From positions 1 to 22,100 of the forward strand of contig JBDKSW010000021.1 in NCBI GenBank assembly GCA_039698035.1: a stretch of DNA of 22,100 nt, written 5' to 3'. Below are positions 1-7,198 of this stretch, one piece after another. The position numbers and the translations under genes were made by a program. Below the pieces are notes generated by a model. The model had not been told where the DNA came from and did not search any database. It was given only the letters and a program-made list of their open reading frames with translations. Origin of the DNA: JAJFUI01 sp039698035 (GTDB lineage: Bacteria > Planctomycetota > Planctomycetia > Pirellulales > Thermoguttaceae). The first letter of the stretch is position 1; each line of letters begins with the position of its first letter.

Positions 1-124
1 TTAGGTCTTGTGAGCCTTTTATCAGAGTCGCAGCGTTTTAAGCGTATAAACTGAACCGCCGTGTACGGAACCGTACGCACGGTCGTGTGGGAGGACGGGG
101 CGGCAACGCCCCCTCCTACCCGAT
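1..124 (+). mobile_element. Group II intron, 3'-terminal fragment (domains V and VI)
   Basis: Bases 53-90 fold as a domain V-like hairpin: the arms CCGTGTACG and CGTACGCACGG flank a GAAC loop, with a two-base bulge on the 3' side. The outer helix pairs ACCG with the following GGTCGT, with a C:C mismatch. Bases 91-124 fold as domain VI: a GGAGG...GGGGCG arm, a GCAA tetraloop and CGCCCC...CTCC. An unpaired A (base 118) sits seven bases from the expected intron end, CCCGAT at 119-124, which suits a branch point. This GTGTGGGAGG...CTCCTACCCGAT ending is familiar to me from the 3' ends of reverse-transcriptase group II introns. The intron lies on the plus strand, so the maturase/RT gene and the 5' end would be left of base 1. 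Bases 1-52 show nothing identifiable and may be the end of domain IV. Confidence 0.75.
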
Positions 125-146
125 CGCCATTTATCGAGGCAATTTC

Positions 147-178
147 GAGCGTCCCGGCTTGCTCTGAGGCCGGCGCTC
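147..178 (-). terminator. Hairpin behind putA, likely terminator
   Basis: GAGCG + CCGGC pairs with GCCGG + CGCTC, ten base pairs in two blocks with a two-base bulge (152-153) and a ten-base loop. It starts about 10 bases past the putA stop. On the minus strand it is followed by GAAATT rather than a clean T-run, so intrinsic termination is plausible but not certain. Confidence 0.45.
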
Positions 179-188
179 TTGCGACGGT

Positions 189-3100
189 CTATTCCAAGCC
201 CGGGGCGAAGCCGTGGCGCATCGTGTTTTCCATGCAGGAACGCGGCTCGGTGAAGTGGAGCAGGTAGTCGCGGCCGCCGGCCTTGCTGCCACCGCCGGAG
301 AGGCCAAATCCGCCGAACGGTTGACGGCCGACCAGGGCGCCGGTGATGCCGCGGTTCAGGTAGAGGTTGCCAACGCGGAACTCGCGTCGCGCGGCCTCGA
401 GGTGCGACGGCTTGCGGCTGAAGACGCCGCCGGTGAGCTTGTACAGGCCCGAGTTCGCAACGTCGAGCGCCTCCTCGAAGCTGTCGACCCGCATCACCGA
501 GAGGACGGGCCCAAAAATCTCTTCGTTGGCCAGTCGATGGTGACGCTCGATGCCCGAGAAAATGTGTGGCCCAACATAGGGCTTGCCGACTTTCTCGGCC
601 AAGCCGGGCGGCACTTCGCGGGCGATCTCCAGCTTGCCCTCACGGCGGCCGATCTCGATGTACTCGCGGATCTTGGCCGCCGCGCTCTCGTCGATCACGG
701 GACCAATGTCCGTGCCAGGATCGGCCGGGTCGCCGATCACCAGCGTCCGCGTCGATTCGACCAGACGGGCCAGGAAATGGTCGTGGATGCCGCGAAGCAC
801 GATGACGCGGCTGCACGCGGAACACTTTTGGCCGCAGTAACCAAACGCCGACTGACGTGTGCCAAGGACCGCCTCGTCCATGTCGGCCGACTCGTCGATG
901 ATGATCGCGTTCTTGCCGCCCATCTCGCAGACGACCTTCTTGACGCCAGGCTGTCCTTCGGGCGTGTCGCCGGCCGCGCGGAGAATGCTGAGCCCAACCT
1001 CCTTCGAGCCGGTGAAGGCGATCATGGCCACGCGCGGGTCGCGGACGAGGAGGTCGCCGATTTGGCTGCCGGCGCCCGGCAGGAAGTGGAGCACGTCGCG
1101 GGGCACGCCGGCCTGCCAGAGAATGTCGCACATCGCCTGGGCGATGCCGCGGGTCTGGGTCGAAGGCTTCACCAACGCCGGATTGCCGACGCTGAGGGCC
1201 GCAACGGTCATGCCACAGCAGATGGCCAGCGGGAAGTTCCATGGGCTGATCACCGACGTCAGGCCGCGCGGCTGATACCACTGGTGATTCAGTTCGCCGA
1301 CAAACAGCCCAAGCCGCTCCGGCTGGAACAGATTCACGGCCTGCCGGGCGTAGTACTCGCAGAAGTCGATGGCCTCGCAGGTGTCGGCGTCGGCCTCACG
1401 CCACGGTTTGCCGCCCTCGCGGATCATGATGGCCGACAGCTCGTCGCGGCGCTGCCGCATGATCGCGGCGGCTTCCAGGATGATCCGCGAGCGATCCAGC
1501 GGGTCGCGATCGCGCCAGGCCGGAAAGGCGGCGTGGGCCTCGGCAATGGCCTGCTTGGCTTGTTCCTCGCCCGGGATGTGCTTGATGGTCGGGACTTTTG
1601 CGCTGGCCACCGCTTTGGCGAACTGCTCGCGATGCACGGGGTCCGAAAAATCGCGGAACGGTTCGTTGAGCATCGGAGCGCTGTTGCCGAGGCCCTCGAT
1701 GGCGGGCGTCAGGTTGTGACGTCGCGCGGCAGCGACCCCCGTGGTGGCCGCGATGCCGGAGACGGGCGTTTCTTTCGGGGCCGGCCGCGGCGTGGCCAGC
1801 AGCACGTCGTCCGACGCTTCGTCCGCAAAACTGGCTCGGAGCCACGACTGGTTCGACGTGTTTTCGAGCAACCGGCGCACGTAGTAGGCCATGCCCGGGA
1901 TCATCTCGCCGACCGGGACGTACTCGCGGATCCGCATGCCGCGCTGGCTCAGTGCAAAGCGGAGCTGGTCGGCCATGCCGGACAGCTTCTGGACCTCGTA
2001 GGCGCTGATCGGCAGGCCGCGTTTTTCCAACAGGGCCAGAACATACGAGATCGAACGAACGTTGTGCGAGCCGGTGGCCAGTTTGACGCCGCCCTCGCCC
2101 GCCGCGCGCGGGATGGCCGCGACCAATAGCTCGGCCGTTCGCTCGAAGTTGGCGTCGGTGTGCGTTTTCTCGCTCCAAACGGGCACGGGCCAGCCCATCC
2201 GCTCGGCGTTGATCGTTTCGTAGTCCCAATAGGCGCCCTTGATCAAGCGGACGGTCACCTGCCGACCGGTTCGCTTCGCCCAGGCGATGATTCGCTGGGC
2301 GTCGTCCACGCTGCTGCGCAGGTACGATTGCAGAGCCAAGCCGGCCGGGAAATCGATTTCCTCGCAGCACCGCTCGAACAGCGACAGCGTCAAATCCTTG
2401 AAGGCGAACTGCTCCATGTCAAAGTTGACGAAGACGTTGTTCTTCGCCGCCGCCTGAAGGATCGGCCGCAGCCCCTCCATCAGCGCGCGGAGCGAACCCT
2501 CGAAGGCGATTGGATCGGTGCGGGCGCAGAGCGAGCTGATCTTGATCGAGACGTTCGTGCGCGGGATCGGGCCAAGATGATCCTTTTCGAGCACTGGGTT
2601 CGACGGCCACTGGGCCACCGTCTCGGGCAACGTCTCGATCAGGTCCAGATAGCGTCGCTGATAGACGGCCACTTCTTCGTCGCTCAGACAGGCTTCGCCC
2701 AAGAGATCGACGCTAAAGGCCACCCCTTCGGTCCATTGTTTCTTGAGCTTGGGCAGGGCCGATGCGGCATCGACGCCCGCCATGAAGTTCTGCGCCATGC
2801 TGGTGATTTGGCTGGCGATCGTCTTGGCCATCACACCCTTGGCCAGCCCGCCGGCCTTGAGTCCGAGCCCCATTGCGGGCGGCAACGTGACGCCAGGCTG
2901 CGTGAGATAGTCCACCAGATAGTCATGCACCAGGGCCGGCGTCTGGAGCATTGGGAAGACATCGATGAATCGGAACAGTTGAATCTTGAACGCCGGGTCT
3001 TTCATGGCCCAGTTCATCAACTGGTCCGACCAGAACCGCGACGAGAAGACGCTGGTTTTGTGTTCGCGGGCGGATTTCAGAATGTCGCGTCCGATCTCGA

Positions 3101-3203
3101 TCGCCCGACGGTCGAGGTCCGTCTGCACAATCACGGGCGCAACGGTTGCCTTCTCTGGTTGCTTCGCCGAGGTGGATTGCTTCCCGCGTCCGAGCCATGC
3201 CAT
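189..3203 (-). CDS. putA: Bifunctional proline dehydrogenase / L-glutamate gamma-semialdehyde dehydrogenase
   Basis: 1004 residues; oxidises proline to glutamate in two steps. The FAD-dependent proline dehydrogenase half spans about residues 25-460, with the barrel motif RLIKGAYWDYE (319-329), IREYVPVGEM (425-434) and RRLLEN (443-448). The NAD-dependent aldehyde dehydrogenase half spans about 520-995, with SPWNFPLA (653-660), FTGSKEVG (730-737), general-base Glu760 (CEMGG), nucleophile Cys794 (GQKC) and PFGGFGLSG (962-970). It is shorter than enterobacterial PutA (about 1,300 residues) and lacks the N-terminal ribbon-helix-helix repressor domain, so it should not autoregulate as E. coli PutA does. 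The start is supported by AAAGGA eight bases upstream. It follows the phosphatase gene on the same strand after 120 bases containing a hairpin. Domain assignment is firm; the gene symbol follows the bifunctional family. Confidence 0.95.
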   Translation of the reverse strand: MAWLGRGKQSTSAKQPEKATVAPVIVQTDLDRRAIEIGRDILKSAREHKTSVFSSRFWSDQLMNWAMKDPAFKIQLFRFIDVFPMLQTPALVHDYLVDYLTQPGVTLPPAMGLGLKAGGLAKGVMAKTIASQITSMAQNFMAGVDAASALPKLKKQWTEGVAFSVDLLGEACLSDEEVAVYQRRYLDLIETLPETVAQWPSNPVLEKDHLGPIPRTNVSIKISSLCARTDPIAFEGSLRALMEGLRPILQAAAKNNVFVNFDMEQFAFKDLTLSLFERCCEEIDFPAGLALQSYLRSSVDDAQRIIAWAKRTGRQVTVRLIKGAYWDYETINAERMGWPVPVWSEKTHTDANFERTAELLVAAIPRAAGEGGVKLATGSHNVRSISYVLALLEKRGLPISAYEVQKLSGMADQLRFALSQRGMRIREYVPVGEMIPGMAYYVRRLLENTSNQSWLRASFADEASDDVLLATPRPAPKETPVSGIAATTGVAAARRHNLTPAIEGLGNSAPMLNEPFRDFSDPVHREQFAKAVASAKVPTIKHIPGEEQAKQAIAEAHAAFPAWRDRDPLDRSRIILEAAAIMRQRRDELSAIMIREGGKPWREADADTCEAIDFCEYYARQAVNLFQPERLGLFVGELNHQWYQPRGLTSVISPWNFPLAICCGMTVAALSVGNPALVKPSTQTRGIAQAMCDILWQAGVPRDVLHFLPGAGSQIGDLLVRDPRVAMIAFTGSKEVGLSILRAAGDTPEGQPGVKKVVCEMGGKNAIIIDESADMDEAVLGTRQSAFGYCGQKCSACSRVIVLRGIHDHFLARLVESTRTLVIGDPADPGTDIGPVIDESAAAKIREYIEIGRREGKLEIAREVPPGLAEKVGKPYVGPHIFSGIERHHRLANEEIFGPVLSVMRVDSFEEALDVANSGLYKLTGGVFSRKPSHLEAARREFRVGNLYLNRGITGALVGRQPFGGFGLSGGGSKAGGRDYLLHFTEPRSCMENTMRHGFAPGLE

Positions 3204-3297
3204 GATGGTTGTCCTTTAAGCAGGTTGAAAAGGTCCCGATGTTTGTGCCGAGTCTTGTGAAATGATGAGATACGATTTTCCAAAGCCCATGTGACGC

Positions 3298-3321
3298 GCA
3301 CGTGCTCTGCGGAGCATGTGC
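3298..3321 (-). terminator. Hairpin between phosphatase gene and putA
   Basis: GCACGTGCTC (3298-3307) and GAGCATGTGC (3312-3321) form a ten-pair stem with one G-U pair and a TGCG loop, starting two bases after the phosphatase stop codon. There is no T-run. It may terminate or attenuate read-through into putA, or stabilise the upstream mRNA end. Confidence 0.4.
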
Positions 3322-3323
3322 GG

Positions 3324-5015
3324 TTACATCTTCGCTCTGCCAAAACAGCTTAAGCACATGTCGTCGCTTTGCGGTCGGGCGCCGACGAATCGCTTCACGT
3401 CGTCGAGGATGCGGCGGCCGAGCACGCTGACCCGATCTGCGTCGGAGTCCAGCGCGGCCAGCAACCGTGCCATGCCATACAGCTCGTCGCCCGCGTTCAT
3501 CGCTTCGGTAACCCCGTCGGTATAGAGCACCAGCGACTCGCCCGGCGCCAGCGGCAGCGTGTGTTCGGCGTAGTCCACGTCGCGATCGACGCCCAACGGC
3601 AGGTTCGTCTCCGACTGGGCCACCGGCTCGACAAGTCGCGGACCGCGACGCCACAGGGGCGGCAGGTGGCCGGCGTTGATGATCGACAGCGAATGCCGTC
3701 GCGGATCGAGGACGGCCAGCACCATTGTCACGAACCGGTCTTCCCAGGCGCTCTCGCAAAATACGCGATTCAGTCGGCCCATCGCCTGCGCCGGCTCGGG
3801 CTCGCTGGCCAAGCAGTAGCGTGTCTCGGCCGACAATTTGGCCATCAACAGCGATGCGGAAATACCTTTGCCGGAAACGTCGGCCACGACAATGGCCAAC
3901 CGTCCGCCGGGCAGCTCGATGTAATCGTAGTAATCGCCGCCCAACTGGCTGGCCGGCTCATAGAACTCGAAGAAGTCGTATTCGGGAATGCGCGGCGCGG
4001 CGGCCGGCAGAAAGCCTCGTTGCACTTCGTGCGCGACGGCCAGCTCGCGTCGGAGCGCTTGGTCTTGCATGGCCGTTTCGTGCAGTTGGGCGTTCTCGAC
4101 GGCGAACGCCGCCTGGCAGGCGACGGCGGCCAGCATCTCCAAATCGTCCTGCTGGAACCGATTGCGCGGATCGAGCGTGTCGAGCTGGATGACGCCCAAC
4201 GCCTCGCCCTCGCGGTTCACCAGTGGCGCGCAGATCATCGAGTGAATCTGAAAATCGACGATGCTCTCGGCCATGTCGAACCGGAAATCGGACGCCGCAT
4301 CGGCCGACAGGATGGCCTCCTTCGTGGTCATCACGTTGTCCACGACCGTGCGGCTGATGCGGAGTGTTTGCGTGTCGTCCGCCCGGCGGTGCTTGACGGC
4401 CTTGGGCACCAAGCGGCTTGTTTTCGGGTCGCGCAGGACAATGAACGCTCGGTCGGCTTGCAGAAAGATCGTGAACAGGCTGTCCAGCAGCTTTGGCAGC
4501 ACGTCGGCCAGTCCTAGGGCCTTGCCAAGGCTCTGGCTGATTTCGAGCAGAGCCTTCAGCTTGGACTCGGCGTTCACTTCCAGCCGAAGGCCGGTGGAGC
4601 CGGCGCCCAAGGCGAACTTCGACATGACGGTCGACGTACCGCTATGCCGATCGTCGTCCACCATCGTGACGGAGAACGGCGCGGCTCGACGCTGCCCGGC
4701 TGGCGGCGCGACGGCCGCGTCCTCGGGACCCAGGCGGAACGTGAACAGGAGGTCGCAAATGCCCAACTGGTCGCCGTCACAGAGCATCTGCCGGCCTGAG
4801 ACTTGGCGTCCATTGAGCATCGTGCCGTTCCGACTGTGAAGGTCTTCGACGTAGTAGACCCCGTCGATCTTCAGCAGCCGGGCGTGCTGGCGGCTCACGG
4901 CGCCCGATTCGAGCACGATGTCGCAGTTCGGATGGCGGCCAAGCACGAGCGAAGCCCCCTCCAGGGGAATCGCCTTTTCCGGCTCGGGGCCTTGCATCGC
5001 CTGAAGGATCGCCAT
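3324..5015 (-). CDS. FHA-GAF-PP2C (SpoIIE/RsbU-type) serine/threonine phosphatase
   Basis: 563 residues, no signal peptide or membrane segment, so cytoplasmic. An FHA domain (about 22-92) has GR (26-27), SRQH (41-44) and SRNGT (61-65), the phosphothreonine-binding residues. A GAF domain (about 155-310) precedes a linker helix (about 312-335) and a SpoIIE-type PP2C domain (about 340-562). Metal-binding acidic residues are visible in GGDYYD (359-364), VADVSGKG (377-384), YTDG (498-501) and SDD (550-552). Enzymes of this build dephosphorylate anti-sigma-factor antagonists in response to the sensor domains; here FHA suggests recruitment to a phosphorylated partner, often a Ser/Thr kinase substrate. 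No kinase, antagonist or sigma factor lies nearby, so the pathway is unknown. AAGGTGG four bases before the ATG and a good promoter upstream support the start. Confidence 0.92.
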   Translation of the reverse strand: MAILQAMQGPEPEKAIPLEGASLVLGRHPNCDIVLESGAVSRQHARLLKIDGVYYVEDLHSRNGTMLNGRQVSGRQMLCDGDQLGICDLLFTFRLGPEDAAVAPPAGQRRAAPFSVTMVDDDRHSGTSTVMSKFALGAGSTGLRLEVNAESKLKALLEISQSLGKALGLADVLPKLLDSLFTIFLQADRAFIVLRDPKTSRLVPKAVKHRRADDTQTLRISRTVVDNVMTTKEAILSADAASDFRFDMAESIVDFQIHSMICAPLVNREGEALGVIQLDTLDPRNRFQQDDLEMLAAVACQAAFAVENAQLHETAMQDQALRRELAVAHEVQRGFLPAAAPRIPEYDFFEFYEPASQLGGDYYDYIELPGGRLAIVVADVSGKGISASLLMAKLSAETRYCLASEPEPAQAMGRLNRVFCESAWEDRFVTMVLAVLDPRRHSLSIINAGHLPPLWRRGPRLVEPVAQSETNLPLGVDRDVDYAEHTLPLAPGESLVLYTDGVTEAMNAGDELYGMARLLAALDSDADRVSVLGRRILDDVKRFVGARPQSDDMCLSCFGRAKM

Positions 5016-5058
5016 TCGGCCACCTTGCTCCCGCCGCGGTAATTTCTCGACCGGAACG

Positions 5059-5088
5059 ATTCTAAGTTGTCCGTCCTTGGGCCGTCAA
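5059..5088 (-). promoter_or_regulatory. Sigma70-type promoter for the phosphatase gene
   Basis: On the minus strand TTGACG (5088-5083) and TAGAAT (5064-5059) are separated by 18 bases; each matches the consensus at five of six positions. The predicted leader is about 37 bases. Confidence 0.5.
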
Positions 5089-5090
5089 CA

Positions 5091-5107
5091 CCCGCCCCAA
5101 CGGCGGG
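5091..5107. repeat. Short inverted repeat in the divergent intergenic region
   Basis: CCCGCC, a five-base loop, then GGCGGG, just upstream of the phosphatase -35 box. It could be an operator or a chance GC-rich hairpin. Confidence 0.3.
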
Positions 5108-5150
5108 CGCGTCGACGAATTCATGCGGCAACCGTTGCGGCACGAACGTC

Positions 5151-5174
5151 GCCGATCCGGCGGTGCGGATCGGC
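5151..5174. repeat. Perfect 9-bp inverted repeat in the divergent intergenic region
   Basis: GCCGATCCG (5151-5159) and CGGATCGGC (5166-5174) with a six-base loop. It lies mid-way in the 321-base spacer (5016-5336) between two divergent genes, where a shared regulator might bind. The rest of that spacer holds two promoter candidates and no gene. Confidence 0.4.
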
Positions 5175-5250
5175 TGGCAATGCTCATCACACCGGGTCGC
5201 GAGCCGACACCACGGGGCAACTTGGCGGAAGGGGGGACGGCAAGTCGGGA

Positions 5251-5278
5251 TTGCGTGAGCCCCAGAACTCGCTATCAT
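5251..5278 (+). promoter_or_regulatory. Possible promoter for the exported protein gene
   Basis: TTGCGT, a 16-base spacer, then TATCAT (5273-5278). The -10 matches at five of six positions but the -35 at only three. Confidence 0.35.
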
Positions 5279-5336
5279 ACGCCAGTGAAAATGGGGTAGG
5301 TTTTGTTTCTCTGGCATGCAGGAGGCGCCGTCGGCC

Positions 5337-5927
5337 ATGCAATCGTCGTTTGCCGTCGGGATTCGCGCTGTCATCATGTTGGCCTGTGTCGTGGGCATCC
5401 CGGCCTGGGCCGTGTCGGACGCCTCGTGGCCTGAGGTAGTGAAGAGGTTCCAGGACGTTCGATGGCCGGCCTTTTTGACGGCATCATCAACGCCGGCGGC
5501 CATCGCGAGCGAGTCGCCGGAATCCGCGACGAATGACTCGGCAGGCGGTTCTTCCGAGGTCGCTCAAGTCGCCGAGCCAGCGAAAGCGGCCGTTTCGGAA
5601 CAGACCTCGGTGGTCCAGGCGTCTTTGGTCGATCCGCCCTCGGATGCATGTGGCCTCGCGGTGCCGCCACGTGACCTGCGAGAAATTCAGGAGCGATTGC
5701 GCAAGCTTGGAGCGACGTACTATCTGTTGGAGTCGTGGGGAGCGGATCAGCAGCTCTACCGCTTTTATTGCAAGGTCGCGGTGGCCGGCAGCGCCGACTA
5801 CACCCATTGCTTCGAGGCGATTCACGCAGACCCAATGCTGGCCATGCAACAGGTGTTGCAGCGCGTCGAGGCCTGGCGTGGCGGCCTGAGCATGAGCACG
5901 ACGAAAAGCGAGGAAATGGCAAACTGA
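5337..5927 (+). CDS. Small exported protein of unknown function, planctomycete type
   Basis: 196 residues; function not known to me. Residues 7-26 are hydrophobic and end in AWA, so this is a signal peptide or an N-terminal anchor. Residues 45-105 are a low-complexity Ala/Ser/Glu linker. The compact domain at about 110-180 contains the helix LREIQERLRKLGATYYLLE, then WG, LYRFYCKVAVAG, a tyrosine/cysteine stretch and ADPMLAMQQVLQRVEAWR. I associate this domain with short exported planctomycete proteins; that is memory, not a search. I chose ATG 5337 because GGAGG lies eleven bases upstream; an in-frame ATG at 5316 has no ribosome binding site and would only add seven residues. The gene is divergent from the phosphatase and 128 bases upstream of scpB. 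Confidence 0.8.
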   Translation: MQSSFAVGIRAVIMLACVVGIPAWAVSDASWPEVVKRFQDVRWPAFLTASSTPAAIASESPESATNDSAGGSSEVAQVAEPAKAAVSEQTSVVQASLVDPPSDACGLAVPPRDLREIQERLRKLGATYYLLESWGADQQLYRFYCKVAVAGSADYTHCFEAIHADPMLAMQQVLQRVEAWRGGLSMSTTKSEEMAN

Positions 5928-5929
5928 GT

Positions 5930-5961
5930 GCCCCACCGCCTGATTGCTGACAAAGTGGGGC
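5930..5961 (+). terminator. Weak hairpin after the exported protein gene
   Basis: GCCCCAC (5930-5936) and GTGGGGC (5955-5961) with an 18-base loop, two bases after the stop codon. The long loop and missing T-run make it a weak terminator candidate. Confidence 0.3.
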
Positions 5962-6055
5962 GTGCAACCGTTGGCGGCCTTCTTGATCCATCGATGGTTC
6001 GCCTTTCTCATGGCGCTCTTGCCAAAAGCCACGTTCCGACCTTACCTTGACTGTC

Positions 6056-7195
6056 ATGTACCGGCAACAAGCCAGCCTGGGCGGCCAATTGCGAAGCGCG
6101 GCGATGCGCTACCGCCAAGGTGTCGCCACCGGGTGGTGGAAGACGGCCTTTGCGAGACAGTGGCTGCCCCGCTGGCGAGTGTTTGCGACCGAAAATCGGC
6201 CCCGGGGTGAGACAGCAGCTCCCCCTGACGGCGGGGTCAGTTGTCTGGAAGCTCTGCTTTTTCTTTCCCACCAGCCCCTAACCAGCCGAAAACTCTCCCA
6301 GTTGGCCGGCTTGGCGGACGGTACAAAAGCGCGTACACTAGTCCGAACTTTGAACCGGCGGTACGATGCCCGAGGGAGTGCGTTTCGTGTCGAGGAGGTC
6401 GGGGGTGGTTATCAGTTAAGAACCCGAGCGAAATTCGCTCCGTGGCTGCGACGGCTCCATGCCGTGCCAACGGAAGTCCGGCTGTCGCCGGCGGTTTTGG
6501 AAACCTTGGCCGTGGTTGCTTACCGGCAACCCGTGCCGAGGGCCGAGATCGACGCAATCCGCGGCGTGCAGTCGGGCGAGGTTCTGAGACAACTCATCGA
6601 CCGCGAGTTGGTTCGAGTCGCCGGGCGTTCCGACGATTTGGGCCGACCCTTCCTGTATGGAACCACCAAACGCTTCCTGCAGGTTTTCGGATTGCGACAC
6701 CTCGACGAACTTCCAAGGGCTGGCGTCCTGCGGCCGAAACCACCACCAAGCATCCCTGAAAACGACACCACGAACACTTCGGATTCTACCGTTCCGAACC
6801 TGTCCAACCCATCTCCAGCAGTCGAAGAGGAGGAGAACGTGAAAACCGTCATTCCCACCAGTCGTCGAGAAGTCTTTGATGCGCAACTTGGCCTCGTCGC
6901 CCGCCCCCGCTATAACGAGCGACCCGTAAGTCCGACCGCCTACAGCGAGCCCGAGGACGAAGATGAGGACGAAGACGAGTTCGAGGATGACGACGAATTC
7001 GAGGACGAAGACGAGGAAGAAGGCGACGAGGATGAGGATCTAGACGAGGAGCCGTGGGAAGAAGTCGGTGACGACGATCTCGATGAAGAGGACGAGGACT
7101 GGGACGAAGATGAAGATGAGGACGAGGACTGGGAGGACGAGGATTGGGACGAGGATGAAGAAGACGAGGAAGAGGACGAGTCGGACGACGAGTAG
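6056..7195 (+). CDS. scpB: Segregation and condensation protein B with long acidic tail
   Basis: 379 residues from ATG 6056. The ScpB core of paired winged helices is recognisable at about residues 60-220: CLEALLFLSHQPLT, YQLRTR, then LSPAVLETLAVVAYRQPV with the IRGVQSG motif and GRPFLYGTT near the end. ScpB dimerises and joins ScpA and Smc in the condensin that compacts and separates chromosomes; no scpA or smc is in the window. The usual length is about 180-220 residues. The extra length is a 50-60 residue basic N-terminal stretch and, after a Pro/Ser/Thr linker, an almost pure Asp/Glu tail over roughly the last 80 residues (DNA 6947-7192). The start is uncertain: TTG 6047 and ATG 6104 are also in frame and none has a clear ribosome binding site. 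It converges on lgt, with three bases between the stop codons. Confidence 0.88.
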   Translation: MYRQQASLGGQLRSAAMRYRQGVATGWWKTAFARQWLPRWRVFATENRPRGETAAPPDGGVSCLEALLFLSHQPLTSRKLSQLAGLADGTKARTLVRTLNRRYDARGSAFRVEEVGGGYQLRTRAKFAPWLRRLHAVPTEVRLSPAVLETLAVVAYRQPVPRAEIDAIRGVQSGEVLRQLIDRELVRVAGRSDDLGRPFLYGTTKRFLQVFGLRHLDELPRAGVLRPKPPPSIPENDTTNTSDSTVPNLSNPSPAVEEEENVKTVIPTSRREVFDAQLGLVARPRYNERPVSPTAYSEPEDEDEDEDEFEDDDEFEDEDEEEGDEDEDLDEEPWEEVGDDDLDEEDEDWDEDEDEDEDWEDEDWDEDEEDEEEDESDDE

Positions 7196-7198
7196 TCG

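Noticed and set aside
213..2129. 638-codon open frame antisense to putA
   Set aside because: The strand opposite a GC-rich gene often stays open; the translation is low-complexity Ala/Arg/Asp and putA is certain.
2160..3260. 366-codon open frame antisense to putA
   Set aside because: Same shadow effect; no recognisable protein features.
3369..4517. 382-codon open frame antisense to the phosphatase gene
   Set aside because: Shadow of a gene with complete FHA, GAF and PP2C motifs.
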